Numbered from the stretch's first letter, positions 1-27,005 are shown. The stretch is DNA of 64,000 nt from Thunnus maccoyii (GCF_910596095.1 NC_056535.1:23328505-23392504), one strand, 5' to 3'. Notes: generated from the letters alone by a model not told the origin. Program-made: numbers and translations.

Positions 1-185
1 TACACTTTTCACAGAGGGAGGGCTGTAGATTCTGTCAGTCATCACTTACACTTACCTCACAAGTGCTTTATGCAGGGATGCAGGGACCAGTGTGAATAGT
101 TACAGCAAGAAAAACGTGTCAATATACATTTATTTGTTTTAGTAGACTTGAGAAATTGTGAACCTATCCTTTTAAACTAAAGCGT
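1..185. repeat. Truncated end of a fold-back (MITE-like) repeat family
   Basis: The stretch ending in a 'gagaaattgtgaacctatcctttt' style terminus matches the right arm of the fold-back element at 16891-17496 (shared order: 'cacttaca', 'gtgaatagttacagcaag', 'cttgagaaattgtgaacct'). Only the terminal part lies in the window. It is followed by a CA-rich tract at about 229-265. No gene is visible before the ipo9 promoter. Confidence 0.5.
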
Positions 186-302
186 TTCCCCCACTCCACA
201 AGAGGGAGCCAGAGTTTAAAAACAAAGACAGACACAAACACGCACACAAATACACACACACGCACCCAAAAAAGTGTGCTTCCTCCGCTTCCTCTTGCTA
301 AA

Positions 303-329
303 CCCCGCCTCCACGTTTCCATGCATTGG
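303..329 (+). promoter_or_regulatory. ipo9 core promoter elements (GC box and inverted CCAAT)
   Basis: A GC box (CCCCGCCTCC, 303-312) and an inverted CCAAT box (ATTGG, 325-329) sit 100-125 bp before the ipo9 start codon, in DNA rich in CpG from about 290 to 660. No TATA box is seen. This is the usual layout of a housekeeping promoter. The transcription start is inferred to lie between about 340 and 420. Confidence 0.5.
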
Positions 330-400
330 CGCGCTTCGCCTCTGTGGCCGTGGCTCTCTGCTCCTCCCCGCGTTGTGGTGGTGGTAGACTGACTCTGTAG

Positions 401-14814
<14,414 letters not shown>

Positions 14815-15484
14815 CCCCGCCCTCTGCTGCTCGACATCTTCTTCATCTACAACGCCCCCAAAACCCTCTTCTATTACCCCATCACTTATGCTCTCATGAT
14901 GAATTTAACAACATAGCAAAAAAAAAGAAAAGAAAAGAAACTTGAGTATGGGATTGATGGGCCTGGCAGAGGAAGGGGGACGGGATGGGAAGAGTCAAAT
15001 GCACTTACTGGTAATTCCCCTGTTTCTCCATACTTGTGATGGGATGAAGGACTTTGCAGATGTGAAAGTGAGGAGGATGAAGAGGTGAGAGACTGCACAG
15101 GTCTGCTGCTGAAGAAGGTCAGGTCAGTCTGGGAGGGTGGGGGGGTGGTGGCATGTCTTCTCGCCCTCCTCTGACGTTTAGGAGTAACTTCAGGCTGGAC
15201 GAGAGGATTGAATAAAGAGGTCGAGGCTTCACAGTGGGACAGGTGAATCATGAGATATGAACGGACTATTTTGCCATGTCCTATTTGTAACTTAGCCCGT
15301 TATTTTTGTGTTTCTGTATAAACGGAGTGAAATGCAACATGGAAAAACACTTCCTAAAGACTTTACATTGATCGAAGGAAAGTGGTTTAAAAAAAAAAAT
15401 CCTGATCTTTGGAGAGGGAGAGAAACATTGGCGGCCTTATAATCCAGAAAACTGTTTCTGACAGGAAATGAAAAGCTCTTAGAC

Positions 15485-16069
15485 CAGTGGTTCCCAACCT
15501 GAGGGTCGGGACTCCCACAAGGGGTCGCTGGATGATGGGACAGGATAGGATACAGAAAAAAAAAACATTTTGGAGCTTGTAAGCAAGTGTTACCTCCTCA
15601 AGCCTCCAGAAGTTATTCAGATAAAACAAAATAAGTCCTCTTTCTAGAGCTGCAAGGTTAGTCGATTAATCGATCAGAAGAACATAAATCAGCAGCTATT
15701 TTGATATTTGAATAATCCTTTTAGTCATTTTTAAGCAAAAATGAAAGAAAAATAGCTGGTTTCAGCTTCTCAAATGTGATGATTTATTACTTTTCTCTGT
15801 CAAACATGATGAGAAACTGAATATCTTTGGGTTTTGGACTGTTAGTCAGACAAAACCAGACATTTGAAGATGTAACCTTGGACTGTCTGGAGCTTTTAAT
15901 GGATATTTTTCACTGTTTTCTGACATTTTGTGGGCAAAACAATTAACCGATGAATCACAAGAATAATCGGTAATTTAACTGGTAGACAATGCAACGTGTG
16001 ATGAGCAGTCACAGGTCGACTTTGCTGTATTCTAAGGGGTCACAGGCCAAAAAGTGTTGGGAACCACTG
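15485..16069. mobile_element. Non-autonomous hAT element in the ipo9 3' UTR
   Basis: The element starts CAGTGGTTCCCAAC and ends GTTGGGAACCACTG, a perfect 14-bp terminal inverted repeat. It is flanked by an identical 8-bp target duplication, TCTTAGAC, at 15477-15484 and 16070-16077. It is 585 bp long and has no transposase. Its ends are of the CAGTGGTTCYCAA class found in hAT (Charlie/Tip100-like) MITEs. A second repeat family is nested inside. Confidence 0.9.
15645..15996. repeat. ATTAATCGAT-family repeat, copy 1 (nested)
   Basis: It begins TAGAGCTGCAAGGTTAGTCG, followed by ATTAATCGATCAG, and contains the family's core words: 'agctggtttcagcttctcaaatgtgatgatttattact', 'gagaaactgaatatctttggg' and 'gacaaaaccagacatttgaagatgt'. 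The same order of words recurs in the copies at 18584, 21052, 22271, 44432, 46389 and 47254. It lies wholly inside the hAT element at 15485-16069, so it inserted later. This family is very common in percomorph genomes. Confidence 0.75.
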
Positions 16070-16890
16070 TCTTAGACCAGCTGTCATGTCTCGGGTACGG
16101 TGGGTATTTGGTAATTCACACTGTTGCCATGGTAATTCACAGCCTTGTCATTTCCTTGTACCCATTTGAAATTTGGGGTTAAAAGATTTCTAAATAAAAG
16201 TCCCGAAAGGACAACATTTCCATATCTGCTTCTAGATTCCTTTTTTTTTTTTTTTTTTTTTAATCTCCCTGATCAATAAATAAAATACAGCTATTTAATC
16301 ACATTCATTAAAATTTGAAATTTAAGATATGTGTTAAAATCATCATTCATACTGCCTCAAACTAACTTCTTTGTGCTGCATATTCTTTTTCCTATGTGGA
16401 AAAAAATTAAAACGGCATTCAAGGTGTTTTAGTTTACAATAAGTTTGCACCACAGATTTACTGTACTTGGTTATGCACTGCTTTATCCATTTGATGTTTC
16501 ATGGGTTCATTTGATTTGAATTAAAAGGTTCTTTTGGTCAAAATACCAAAAACACGTTTTACACTGAATAATTCAACATAAACGAATACGGTATACAGAA
16601 AAATAAATTGTAACATGTGCTTGAGGCAGAGATAACCGATGTTTTGCTTTTCGGTTTCAAGTTTAGGAGTGTTTAGGCGGTATAGTTCAAGTATGTCACA
16701 TCTCACAGCGAGCAAGTCCAACTCAGACATTGTTCAGTCCTTGTTTTGTCCTGATAAAGTCTGGAACAATGAAAGAAACATGAGACAGAGTCAGACAGTA
16801 TATGTATAGCTTCACTATAGACCTTGCATTTTTAATTATTAGTATTATAGTGTGTGTGTGACTGAATTAATAAAGTAGTCGTAGTGGAGC

Positions 16891-17496
16891 TTAAAGGATA
16901 GGATTTACAATTTTTCAAGTCTGTCTTAAAACAACAGTCAGGTGCACATATGAACACTGAAAGAGGTTTTCCTCACTGTAATCATTCCTCCTGTTCATAC
17001 TGGCGGTTAAAAGATCCCCTTCAAATGTGTTTTCAGTATAAGTGATGGAGGCCAAAATCCACAGTGTGTCCACACAGTAATTTAGTGCAAAAATGCATTT
17101 TTAAAAGTTTATCTGAAGCTTATATGAGGCTTCAGCAGTCTGAGTTAGTCTTATCAAGTGGATATCTGCCATATTTAAAGTCTTTTTAGCATCAAATTCC
17201 CTCTTTGTGTTTCCCTGTTGAGCTGTGGTGGACGTATAGTAACAAAAACAGGGACTTTGGCACTGAGAAGACAGTAACGTTGAAAGATATCTACTTGATT
17301 TGACTCCTTTGGACGGCTGAAGCTTCATATTAGCTTCAGATAAAATTTTAAATACATTTTTTTGCACAGAAGGAGGCTTGTGGATTGTGTCCCTTAGATT
17401 GTAAGTGCATTATGAAGGGTTCTTCTAATGGTCAGTATGAACAGGAGGAATGATTACAGCAAGACAGACTTGAAAAATTGTGAACCTGTCCTTTAA
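16891..17496. repeat. Fold-back (inverted-repeat) element, full-length copy
   Basis: The left arm starts TTAAAGGATAGG and continues to TTTTTCAAGTCTG. The right arm, read on the opposite strand, starts TTAAAGGACAGG and continues through the same TTTTTCAAGTCTG. Pairing resumes further in: 'attcctcctgttcatactg' on the left and 'cagtatgaacaggaggaat' on the right, and 'gaagcttatatgaggcttcagc' against 'gctgaagcttcatattagcttc'. The result is a long imperfect hairpin of 606 bp. The TTAA at both ends could be a target duplication of piggyBac type, which is inference. It has no ORF of note. Confidence 0.8.
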
Positions 17497-18583
17497 AACT
17501 AGTTTGTCTCAGTGCTATCCATCCATTTAACTTATTGAATAACGATTCATGAACAATACATGAAACAATTAAGAATGTGTCTTTTCCACAGAGGATATTT
17601 CGACACGTTCAAGTTGGAAAAAGCACAGGTGTAGATAATAAAATTGATGATGGTTGAGGTCTATTTAGCTCCTTCAGTTTCAGGGTCCTGGTGTTGTGCA
17701 TGCTGGCTCACTATCACACTGTCATGGCTTACAAGTCAAAAAAAAATAATAAAGGTGATATCTAGTTCTCCACAGTCCTCAGAAGAGGTCCAATCAGGCT
17801 GAAAACATCTGCTTGTATAGCCTGTAGTAGTTGTTGTTTATTTATGCTCTCCCTCCTGTTTTTAGTCATATATTTTAACATTTTCTTTTATGTGAATAGC
17901 CTCTGAAAACTTAAAACTCACTCACAAACTCACATTTAGCATCTGCAGATTCTGCACCAGGGGGAGCTGTGAGCAGCTGCTAGCTTTTCTCTGCCTCCAT
18001 CATTAATCATTAATACAAAGATGGACTCACTGCCGCAGCCTCACGCAGAAGAAAGGGCAACTCGGAATTGTTTGCATATATCTTTTTTAACAGTCAAACC
18101 AATGAATGTACTTTTTTTTTTTTTATCCCCTACAAGTAATAGACTTTTAAAACGTTTTGTTTTACACCATCACAGGCTATGTTTTAACACTTTCTTCTCA
18201 CTGTGTAACATTATGAGGAGCAGTTCTTTATCAGGTGCATAGTAAAATCCAGACCATGTCAAGTCTTTCTCCCTCCACCAGGGTGGGGGTTAGGGTGGGG
18301 TGGAGGGACGCCTTGACCTGCAATGGGTCTCATGGTGCATTCAGGGCTCGTCGTAAACTTACAATTTCTTAAACTTACAATGTTACAATTATAAAACTAG
18401 AGCAAGTTATTGAGGTTTGGCTGATTACGGTTTAAGAGACTGTTAAAAAAAGTGCTTGTAGCAAAAACAGCCCATTAAACCATACCATAATCCGGGTTAA
18501 CCATGTGTAAACCGAATGATTTAAACCTACAACGATTATCCTAAGATACTATGAACACACTCAAACCTATTTCATATGTGTTG

Positions 18584-18814
18584 TGCTGCAACAATTAGTC
18601 TATTATTCGATTAGTGAATTGAGTTTAAGCTTTTTGTGTCATACATGATAGTAAACTGAATATCTTTGGATTATTGACTGTCAATCAGACAAAACATTTG
18701 AAGATGTCACCTTTTATGTGTTTTTTTTTTATCAACTATTCTCTTACATTTTATTGACAAAACAATTAATGGGCAGATTAATCGATAATGAAAATATCTG
18801 TTAATTGCAACCCT
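18584..18814. repeat. ATTAATCGAT-family repeat, copy 2
   Basis: It runs from 'gtgctgcaacaattagtc' to 'gttaattgcaaccctg', with the internal words 'gtaaactgaatatctttgga' and 'agacaaaacatttgaagatgtcacc' shared with copy 1. It is shortened internally. Confidence 0.7.
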
Positions 18815-19107
18815 GGATGTGTGTTTAATATTTCGCTATTCAAGACAGACTTGAAACATTATGAACCTGTTTTTTTTTTTTATTCCGACGTTTCAAGCGG
18901 TCTGTGAACGCATCACCCTGCTGGTCCCGGGTGAGCAGCGTCACAGCCGCGATGTGTCATTTCGACGGATAAATTACCGACCGTCAGACCCGTCCCGTCT
19001 CCCGTGCAAGGATAATGTCTGAGGGCGACCGTTAGTCAGATTATTGTTAGTCCACAGCTGCTCTTTTTTAATATTGTTCTCGCCCGGCTTGATTTTTTTT
19101 TTTTTGG

Positions 19108-22100
19108 ATGAGGATGATGCTTCCGACGGGCAACATGTCTGTTATCTCGTCGGCTTTGTGGCTGCTCACTGTCGTCCTCTGCACTTCTCAGGGTAAGATT
19201 ATGGCTCTCCATCCAGGCCGCGCCGCTAGCTAACGGTTACGGTTTAACGGTTGAGCCCCTTTTGTGTTGTTCTGCCCTCTTGCACGGCCGTTATTTATCA
19301 GTTAACACAAGACTCTGTCAGTCCCCGCATCTCCCCGCATCCTCAACATGATATCACGCTGCTTTCCTGGCTGTTTACCTGCGGGGTGCTTTTAACCTCG
19401 ATGTTTCTTTCAGGCCTGTAAACTCAAACCGTCCAAACATTTAGCTGTTTGTCTATCTAACGTTAGTGAGCCATTGTGTCTTCTTTCTGTGAGCCAGTCT
19501 AACGGGTTTTTATATTTGTTTAAAGCATTTGTTATTTAAATATGAAGAAAAAAATCGCCTTGCTAGCTTGCAATTTACACCACAATAGTTCAACAGCCCA
19601 GCCCGAATAATTCAAGCGTTTGTACTGTAAATTATATGATAACACCGTGTTTTTGTTGACATTTTAGCACCAAGTTTGCTCAAATCATCATTGCATGGCA
19701 ACATATAAAGTTAAGCATTATGCTATATCATCACAACAAGTGTTTCCATCTCAGTTTACATTATAGTTGTTGTCCCAGCGTATTTATTGAATCGTCATTA
19801 AAAGGCTAGATATCAGTGAGACAAACTACTTTCAGGTTTTCAAGTATGTGTTAAAACAACAGTCAGGTGCCCAAATGGACACTGAAACAGGTTTTTCTTG
19901 CTATAGTCCTGATCATACTGACCATTAGAAGATCACTTCATAATGCATTTACAATGTAAGTGATGGGAGACAAAATCCACAGTCTTCCTTCTGTGCAAAA
20001 ACGTATTTAAAAGTTTATTTGAAACTAATATGAAGCTTCAGCCGTCCAAATGAGTCAAATCAAGTGCTAAAGTTCCTCTTTTTGTTACTATACTTCCAAT
20101 GCAGCTCAAGAGGGAAACACTGAGGAAACACAAAGAGGGAAATTGTTGCTAAAAATACTTTAAACGTGGCAGAAATCCACTTGATATGACTAACTCAGAC
20201 TGCTGAAGCCTCATATAAGCTTCAAATAAACTTTTAGATGCATTTTTGCAACAAAAAAAAAAAAAGACTATGTGGGCACTGTGGATTTTGGCCCTCATCA
20301 CTTACACTGAAAGTGAATTTTGAAGGAGATCTTTTAATAGCCAGTATGAACAGGAGGAGTGATTACAGCGAGGAAAACCTCTTTCGCTGTTGATATCAGC
20401 ACCGGATATCACCAGTGAACCTATCTTTTCAGGCTTGCTGCATGCAGCAGTGTTAACAACTTAACTAAGCAACACTATCAGCAGAGATAAAATGTTTTTT
20501 CAATATCAGAGTGCAAGATGAGTATTGTGGATACCGGCAGTCAAAAGGTCATCATCCAAAATTAGTCTTAAGAGGTTCAGGAGCCAAGTTTATACCGATC
20601 TTGGCTCGACACTGCACTAAAGATATCCTTTAATGGAGCTTCTCTCAGTTTAATATACTTAAAAAAATCAGTTCAACAAGGAAAAGCAGCTCTCTGACTT
20701 TAATTATGTTTTATTTACATACAGTATACACTCAGATTGTATAGTTCAAGATACTCTGAGGAAAACTCATATTTAATGTAAAAGGTGGTGTGACTTTAAG
20801 CAGCCTGTTGCGTCCAGGCTGTAATTTCGTGAGCCTTAAATTCCACATTGTGGGAAACAGAATTATATGGACTCTCTACACCTAAATTTAGGGGTTTATA
20901 TGTGTTTGTGCTTATGAAAGACGGCATATCTTTCTCAACCGCTATGTGAACCACAGTCTCCATAGAGCCATAACATCACAGGTTTGAGTCTTATTACTCC
21001 ACGTGTTCATGTGTTGATTAGATTTTACTAAAAAAAAACATTCAAATGAATTAGAGCTACAACCATCAGTCGATTAATAATAGATAATAAATTTGATTGT
21101 TGAGGTCACAAGTGTCAAACTTTTGATGCAACCAGGTGTTCACATGTGATCATTTGCTGCTTTTCCTCGTCCTACATCACAGTAAATTGAATCTTTTGGG
21201 GTTTTGTGTTGTTAATCGGACAAAACAAGAAATTTGTTGATGTCACCTCGGGGTGTAGGAACTTTTTTTTTTTACTGTTGACTGATGTTTTATAGACCAA
21301 ACAGTCAATTTATAGAAAAAATAAATGGCATATTAACTAATAATAATTTACAAAAGTGTTGGTTGCACTGTTTTCTATTTCTGACAAGTCCTCTAAATCT
21401 CCTGAGTACTTTGCTTGAGCCCTAATCAGTTTTCAACCTCTGTCTCAGGGAACTGTTGAATAATCCATTCCAACTGTGTTTGGCCTGGAATAAGAAACAT
21501 GTAAAAAAATAAAAAAAAAGAAGAGTTCAAAATAAATATTTGTTTTCTCCTGAAGGCAGAACAAAGCGCTATCTGTAAGTGAGCAGTCAAGAAATGTCTC
21601 ACTGTGAAAATGTGTGACCAGAACAGAAACAACAGCATGTCTGTATGACTGAGAGACACAAAAATAGAAAATGGATTTCTGCGGCAAAGACTCTGAAACC
21701 CGACGTGCCGCTTCTTTCATTCTTCCTCTCTCCCGGCGTCCTTCTTTTCTTCGCCCCCTCTGATCATCGACCCCTGTAGTGTCATCTCGCCTCACACTTT
21801 GTGTTGCTCTTGCTTCGCAGTGAGCGGGAATGAGGACTGTCTGTGGTACGTGGATAAAAACGGCACCTGGCACAATGGCTTCGACTGCCCTCTCATCACC
21901 TTCTGCTGTGGGAACTGCCACCGGCGCTACTGCTGCCTGGACGCCTTCAAGATGATCACAGAGCGGGAGCAGAAACGCTGCATGCTCTTCCAGTTCAGGT
22001 GCGGACAGCAGCGGGGTTTTCATTTAATTACTTGACACCGAGTGTTAGTGTTTGTTTTCATAATTCAAGGCTATGAATCATTTATCTTTGATTTCCATAA

Positions 22101-25100
22101 AGCAGACGGATACTTTGGTATTAAAGATATTTGGTCCACACACGTCTATGAACATAAATCCAAAAGTACACTGTATATTCTACACAGACTTTACTACTTT
22201 GTCTCTTAAAATAATGTATTTGAATACCTATTTTATGTGCTGTAGGGACATTATTTTTATCATTTTACTAAAGCTGAAACAACCAGGTGATTAATGGATA
22301 TGTTGATCAATAGAAAATTAATCTGCAACAATGATAATCATTGAATTGTTAAAGTCAATTATCAAGCAAAAATATCAAACATTCTCAGGTATTAGCTTCT
22401 CTATTGTGAGGATTTGATGCTTTTCTCTTAGTTATATAATTGTAAATTTAATCTCTTTTTGTTTTGTACTGTTGTTTTTGGGATAAAACAAGCTATCTGA
22501 TCACTTTGGGCTCTGACATGACATTTGTGTCATTTTCCTACTATTTTCTGAAGTTTTATAGGCAAAACTATTAGTTTAGATCAGGCCAGCATTTTACTAA
22601 AGGCAAATGATCAAAGAAATGACAAAATATTGTGAAATATAGTAATAATAAGTAATAATGTGTGATAAATGTACTGTAACAGCTGAAGTGATTGATTCTC
22701 ATAAAACAGCAGAATGGATTGTGTGACAAAATAACCTGAACTCCCCAAGGTCCCTTTGCAAGCTTTATTGAAATTTTCAGCTGCCTCTCATAGTCTTCAT
22801 CAGCTCCGGTGTCATCACGTCACCTATTATAACTGTGGAACTTGTATAGCCGTGAGCTTGCTCCATTTGCAGATGAAAACCAGGAGAGGCTGTTGAAAGT
22901 CCCAAAAGACGCTAATAAGTGGGCCTTGAGATTATTTTGACACAAATACAGTCAAAGTAAAGCATGAAAACTATACTTTTTTTTGATAATTTACTTTAAA
23001 TCTCAACACTTGACTTTGTATTAATTATGATGAATTATGATTTTTGTTTTATTGTATCCATAATACATTAAGACTAAAGACAATCCAATCAAATCCAAAT
23101 TATACTTTGTACATTATACATACATCTACCATACACATGAAAAAGCATAAAAAAATAAAAGGTATAACATAAACCATCTATAAATACTAATAATCACAAA
23201 TAAGGTGATGATATGAGGAAGATTTGTAAATAATAATGATAATAATAAGTGTAGTGGGTTAAAGTTTGTCTGCGTTAACAGCGGTAATATTGTATATGTA
23301 AATATTAAAGTTATATCACTTGATGGTAGTTGAATTATGGACTGATAATGTAATGAACAAGATGATATAAATGTGAAGAAAAATATTGTATAAACACATA
23401 AAGAAAGAGTCAAGACACTCTCACACGGGCCTGTTAACATTAGCTGCGTTTGACTAAATGACTCTGCTTTGCTCCCCACGGTGTAATACCTTCTCATTAG
23501 TTGTTCTATCACATCAGCTATCTGTGCGCTCAGTGTTTTTTAGTACAGGAATCCCCTGTGAGAGATCATGATAATGCCGGAATAAGCAAGCTTATACCTG
23601 AGAGGCTTCTACATGGCAGTTCTCCTCTGCAGCACTGGAAACCATCCATCACTATACACTACCGAGCTGACAACCTGCAGCTTATTAAGCCCGATGGGAG
23701 ATCAGATCAGTGGGCGGCGGAGGCTGAGCTGAAACTGAGGACTTTGTAGCTTCACCAAGACTGTGAGATAATCGAGTCTGGTAGAGGGAGAGATGCTGCG
23801 TGTCGGTGATGAATTCAGATGTGATTTCAGGGTCAGTCTATGGTTAAGCAACATGTCTGAATCAATAACTGCTTCACATCACAGCCCCTCTCTACTTTAA
23901 TCTTCTCTAAAGCGAGTTGCAGTCAGCAAGATGTGAAGCGGGAGGAACAACATGAGGCTAGATGATCAAAGTAAGAACGGGGAAAAGCTTTGTAACTTAA
24001 ATCCTCTCCTCTCCTCTCTCTTCGTTCTCTCCTCTCAGCCCCACTACTTTAGCCGGCATCGCCTCCTCCGTTCTCCTGTTTGTGGCGATCATTGCGACTA
24101 TGGTCTGTTGCTTCATGTGCTCTTGTTGTTACCTCTACCAGAGAAGGCAGCAGAGGGGCAGGACACCTTACGATGGTAAAAACCTTCACTCTTTTACCTC
24201 AAGCTTGTCCACACAACCATACAATTGTGGTTTCCCTTCACAACAGTCTGTACTCTTCTGACCCACAGCCCAGCAGATCCCCATGGCCAGCTACCCAGTG
24301 GAGCCCATGTACGATGCTTATGGAAAACCACTAGGACCCACTGAGTATCCGCACGCAGCTTATCCAATGGCGCCGCAGTACCCCGGCATGCCCCCACAGT
24401 ACCCGATGATGCAGCCCGGACCTTATCCTCCACACCCGATGGATCCTGCATACAGCCAGGGTAAGCCCAAAGAGTTGTGCTGTAAAGCTTTCTGGCCTTG
24501 ATATTAAGTCCAAATTATGTTGATAATGTGTTTGAGAGACATATTTTTATTAATGACACATATTTTTGGTAACCTCTCAATTCACTCACGCGGCCAATAA
24601 GTAACTACTAAACTAAGAGGATCTATTCATGATATATTATCCTTTGGATTTGAAATCCAGAGAGAATAATGGCTTGAATTTAAGGTGTTTTAGCTGCTTT
24701 TTTTGGTAATATATTTTTTATCATTATTTTACATTTCATCAAACAGTAGATAGTACAAACAATGCAGTCCACACATTTCATCATTCCCCCCACCAAAGGC
24801 CACAAAAAACCCTAAAACAGCGCTTCAGTTGTTTACAATTAGCTAAAATTATGTCTTTACAAAAAGTCCATTAAACAATATTTCTTAAAACTAAATATCA
24901 ACTCTTTTTTTGCATTTTGCATTTTTCAAATACAAGATAAAAGATGACCAGAATTCATAAAAAGTATGTCCACAGTTTTTGTTTTCCAATGAAAACTTCT
25001 CTAGGGGAAGAAAATAAGATATTAATGAATTCAAAGATGGAGCAGCCCTTTCTTTCCATCACAACAAAATACATTTTCTTGCAAAATAAGTGGACAAAAA

Positions 25101-25873
25101 CATCTGTCATTTGTGCATCTGATGGAACAGAAAGTTTATATTTTGATAAATACAGCTGTCTACACAGGCTGCGTAACTGGTTGCAATTATCTTGCGCTTT
25201 ATGCACATAACCAGAACTGTACCTGAACACAACCTGTTATAGCCATTTTTTAGTTTAAAATGAATATGATTGTGTAGCCTATGAATTATTGTATATATGA
25301 GTTAGAATTGCTATATTAGTTATGTGTAGAATATAATTTGATATAGCTATCTTTGATTGCCTTTGGCCGAGAGGCGTTATTGTTTGGGCAGGTGACTGAA
25401 CAGCAATCATATACTCACCTGGTCATGGCGGTGAGTGAGTCAGTCTGGCAGTGTCGGACGAGTTGAGGCTGTGGTTCAATGCCAATTTTGACCACTTTAT
25501 AGCAATTCAATCCAAATTTTAGTTATTTTTTCGTTATCTTTTGAGTTTAATTGGAATTCTGGAGCTAGAGTTTACCAAGAAATTCATGTGATTAGAATGA
25601 AAGGTCTCCCAGAGGATGAAGCTGTTCTGTTAATTATCTTCTAGTGAAAAGTTGTCTTTTCCTCTATCACCATTATATCAAACTTTACACTTTTACTCCT
25701 GCTTCAAGGCTTTAGGCTGTTGCACCAGCTGTGTGTAAGTTCAGTCACAGCACAGTATGGAGTTAAACTATAACTTAGCAAAAACAGGCTGCACCATTAA
25801 GTTAGTTAAGATATAACTTATAATGTACACCTTCCTTAAGCCAGTGTTTAGTCATTCTTTATTAACTGTTGTC

Positions 25874-25916
<43 letters not shown>

Positions 25917-26828
25917 ATATATCCCTTCACATGTATGATGACATGCACACGCTGCATCATGCTATTCAGTTACTGTTACTTTGATTAGACAAATGCACAC
26001 ATGACATTTTATGCTGCATTCACTTGATGTGGAAATTGTCGCCACCCCTTGGTAGCTTGTGATAAAAACTCATCCCAGTAGACACACAGTCGTCTCATCA
26101 AGACGTACGTCTTCCAGTGACTTTTATTGATGTGGTTATAATTTATGTGTGAGACATTGTCCTCACCTTACTAAAAAACATCAAAGTAGTTATAATGGAA
26201 GTGATAGATAAATAATGGTTGAATTATAATAAGGTATTGTAAGTTAGATTATATATTATTTTACCAATATTATACACTACTCTTAATGTTATTATTACTA
26301 CATATATAATGATATTACTATTATTATTTGTCTTTTTAGTTAAAAAAGTCAATTGTAGGTGATTTCAGTCAGTGGCTTTCTCACTCAAATATCATTAATG
26401 CTGAAACAGCCTCACTCTCTGTGTGTTTTGATTACAGTGGACTTAATGAAGCTATAACATCAGTACAGTTTAGTGTGAAGTCGTTATGACATCGTGGTTT
26501 CTGTTGACTTTACACTCAGATTTAGAATCAAACTTGTGTTCAGTTGTTGCAACAGGCTGCTACTTTGTTCCCGTGTCTCTGTCCAGATCTGGACTCCCTG
26601 AATCTTTAAAGGTTCCCCTAAAGAAAACAATCAACAGTATTTGGACATATATCATGATCAATAAACTGTTCCCAAAGATGCAATGAAGCTTCATTTCATT
26701 TTGCTTCTTTTGTGATCTCATAAATATTGATTGTTATCAGAATCCCTGAAGTAAATTGACTGTAATATTTTTTATTTTATTTTTCAGCCCCTCCACCTTA
26801 CTCTCCACCTCAGTATCCTGGTCATTGA
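19108..26828 (+). CDS. shisa4: Shisa-4-like single-pass membrane protein, 5 coding exons
   Basis: Exons: 19108-19192, 21821-21998, 24039-24175, 24269-24460 and 26788-26828 join to 211 codons including the stop. The N-terminus is a signal peptide (hydrophobic SALWLLTVVLC, cleavage probably near residue 28). A cysteine-rich Shisa domain covers residues about 33-82 (EDCLWYVDKNG, FCCGNC, RRYCC) with one N-glycosylation sequon, NGT, at residue 42. The membrane segment is at about 92-114 (LAGIASSVLLFVAIIATMVCC) and is followed by a Cys-rich juxtamembrane stretch. The cytoplasmic tail is rich in Pro and Tyr and ends in a PPPY motif at about residue 200. Shisa proteins act in receptor maturation and trafficking; the role of Shisa-4 is poorly known. 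Identity rests on the EDCLWY start, the LAGIAS membrane entry, and its place between ipo9 and lmod1. Alternative in-frame starts are at 19114, 19117 and 19135. Confidence 0.93.
19840..20434. repeat. Fold-back element, second copy (shisa4 intron 1)
   Basis: The arms share 'aaaacaacagtcaggtg' on the left, and 'gccagtatgaacaggaggag' with 'gattacagcgaggaaaacctctttc' on the right, with 16891-17496. The internal hairpin words 'tatgaagcttcagccgtcc' and 'tgaagcctcatataagcttc' are also shared. The outermost tips are more decayed than in the first copy. Confidence 0.7.
21052..21370. repeat. ATTAATCGAT-family repeat, copy 3 (shisa4 intron 1)
   Basis: It starts 'tagagctacaaccatcagtcgattaataa' and ends near 'gttggttgcactg', with the family words 'agtaaattgaatcttttggg' and 'ggacaaaacaagaaatttg' inside. 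Confidence 0.65.
22271..22590. repeat. ATTAATCGAT-family repeat, copy 4 (shisa4 intron 2)
   Basis: It starts 'agctgaaacaaccaggtgattaatgg' and carries the family words 'ttagcttctctattgtgaggatttgatgcttttctct' and 'ttgtaaatttaatctctttt'. The right end is decayed near 22590. The following sequence (about 22730-22860) also looks repetitive, but I cannot assign it. Confidence 0.6.
25876..25911. repeat. AT dinucleotide microsatellite
   Basis: A pure TA tract of about 18 units in shisa4 intron 4. Confidence 0.9.
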
Positions 26829-26840
26829 TGGGCTCGTCTA

Positions 26841-26905
<65 letters not shown>

Positions 26906-26965
26906 AGAGTGGGAAACGACAGCAACAGAGGGAAATGACTGTTTCAAAAGGAGAAGGCAGCACCA

Positions 26966-27005
<40 letters not shown>

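Larger units (their letters stand above)
14815..16215 (+). other. ipo9 3' UTR with candidate polyadenylation signals
   Basis: Untranslated sequence follows the TAG at 14812-14814. AATAAA hexamers lie at 15211-15216 and 16193-16198, suggesting a short and a long 3' UTR. The long form would include the hAT insertion at 15485-16069. Which site is used cannot be told from sequence alone. Confidence 0.6.
16216..19107. other. Intergenic stretch between ipo9 and shisa4
   Basis: No coding exon is visible. It holds a poly(T) run at about 16241-16261, the fold-back element at 16891-17496, an ATTAATCGAT-family copy at 18584-18814, and, from about 18880, a CpG-rich zone that leads into shisa4 and is taken as its promoter and 5' UTR. 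The rest is AT-rich and unremarkable. Confidence 0.6.

Noticed and set aside
21445-22023. 192-codon minus-strand open frame in shisa4
   Set aside because: It overlaps shisa4 exon 2 on the opposite strand and has no recognisable product.
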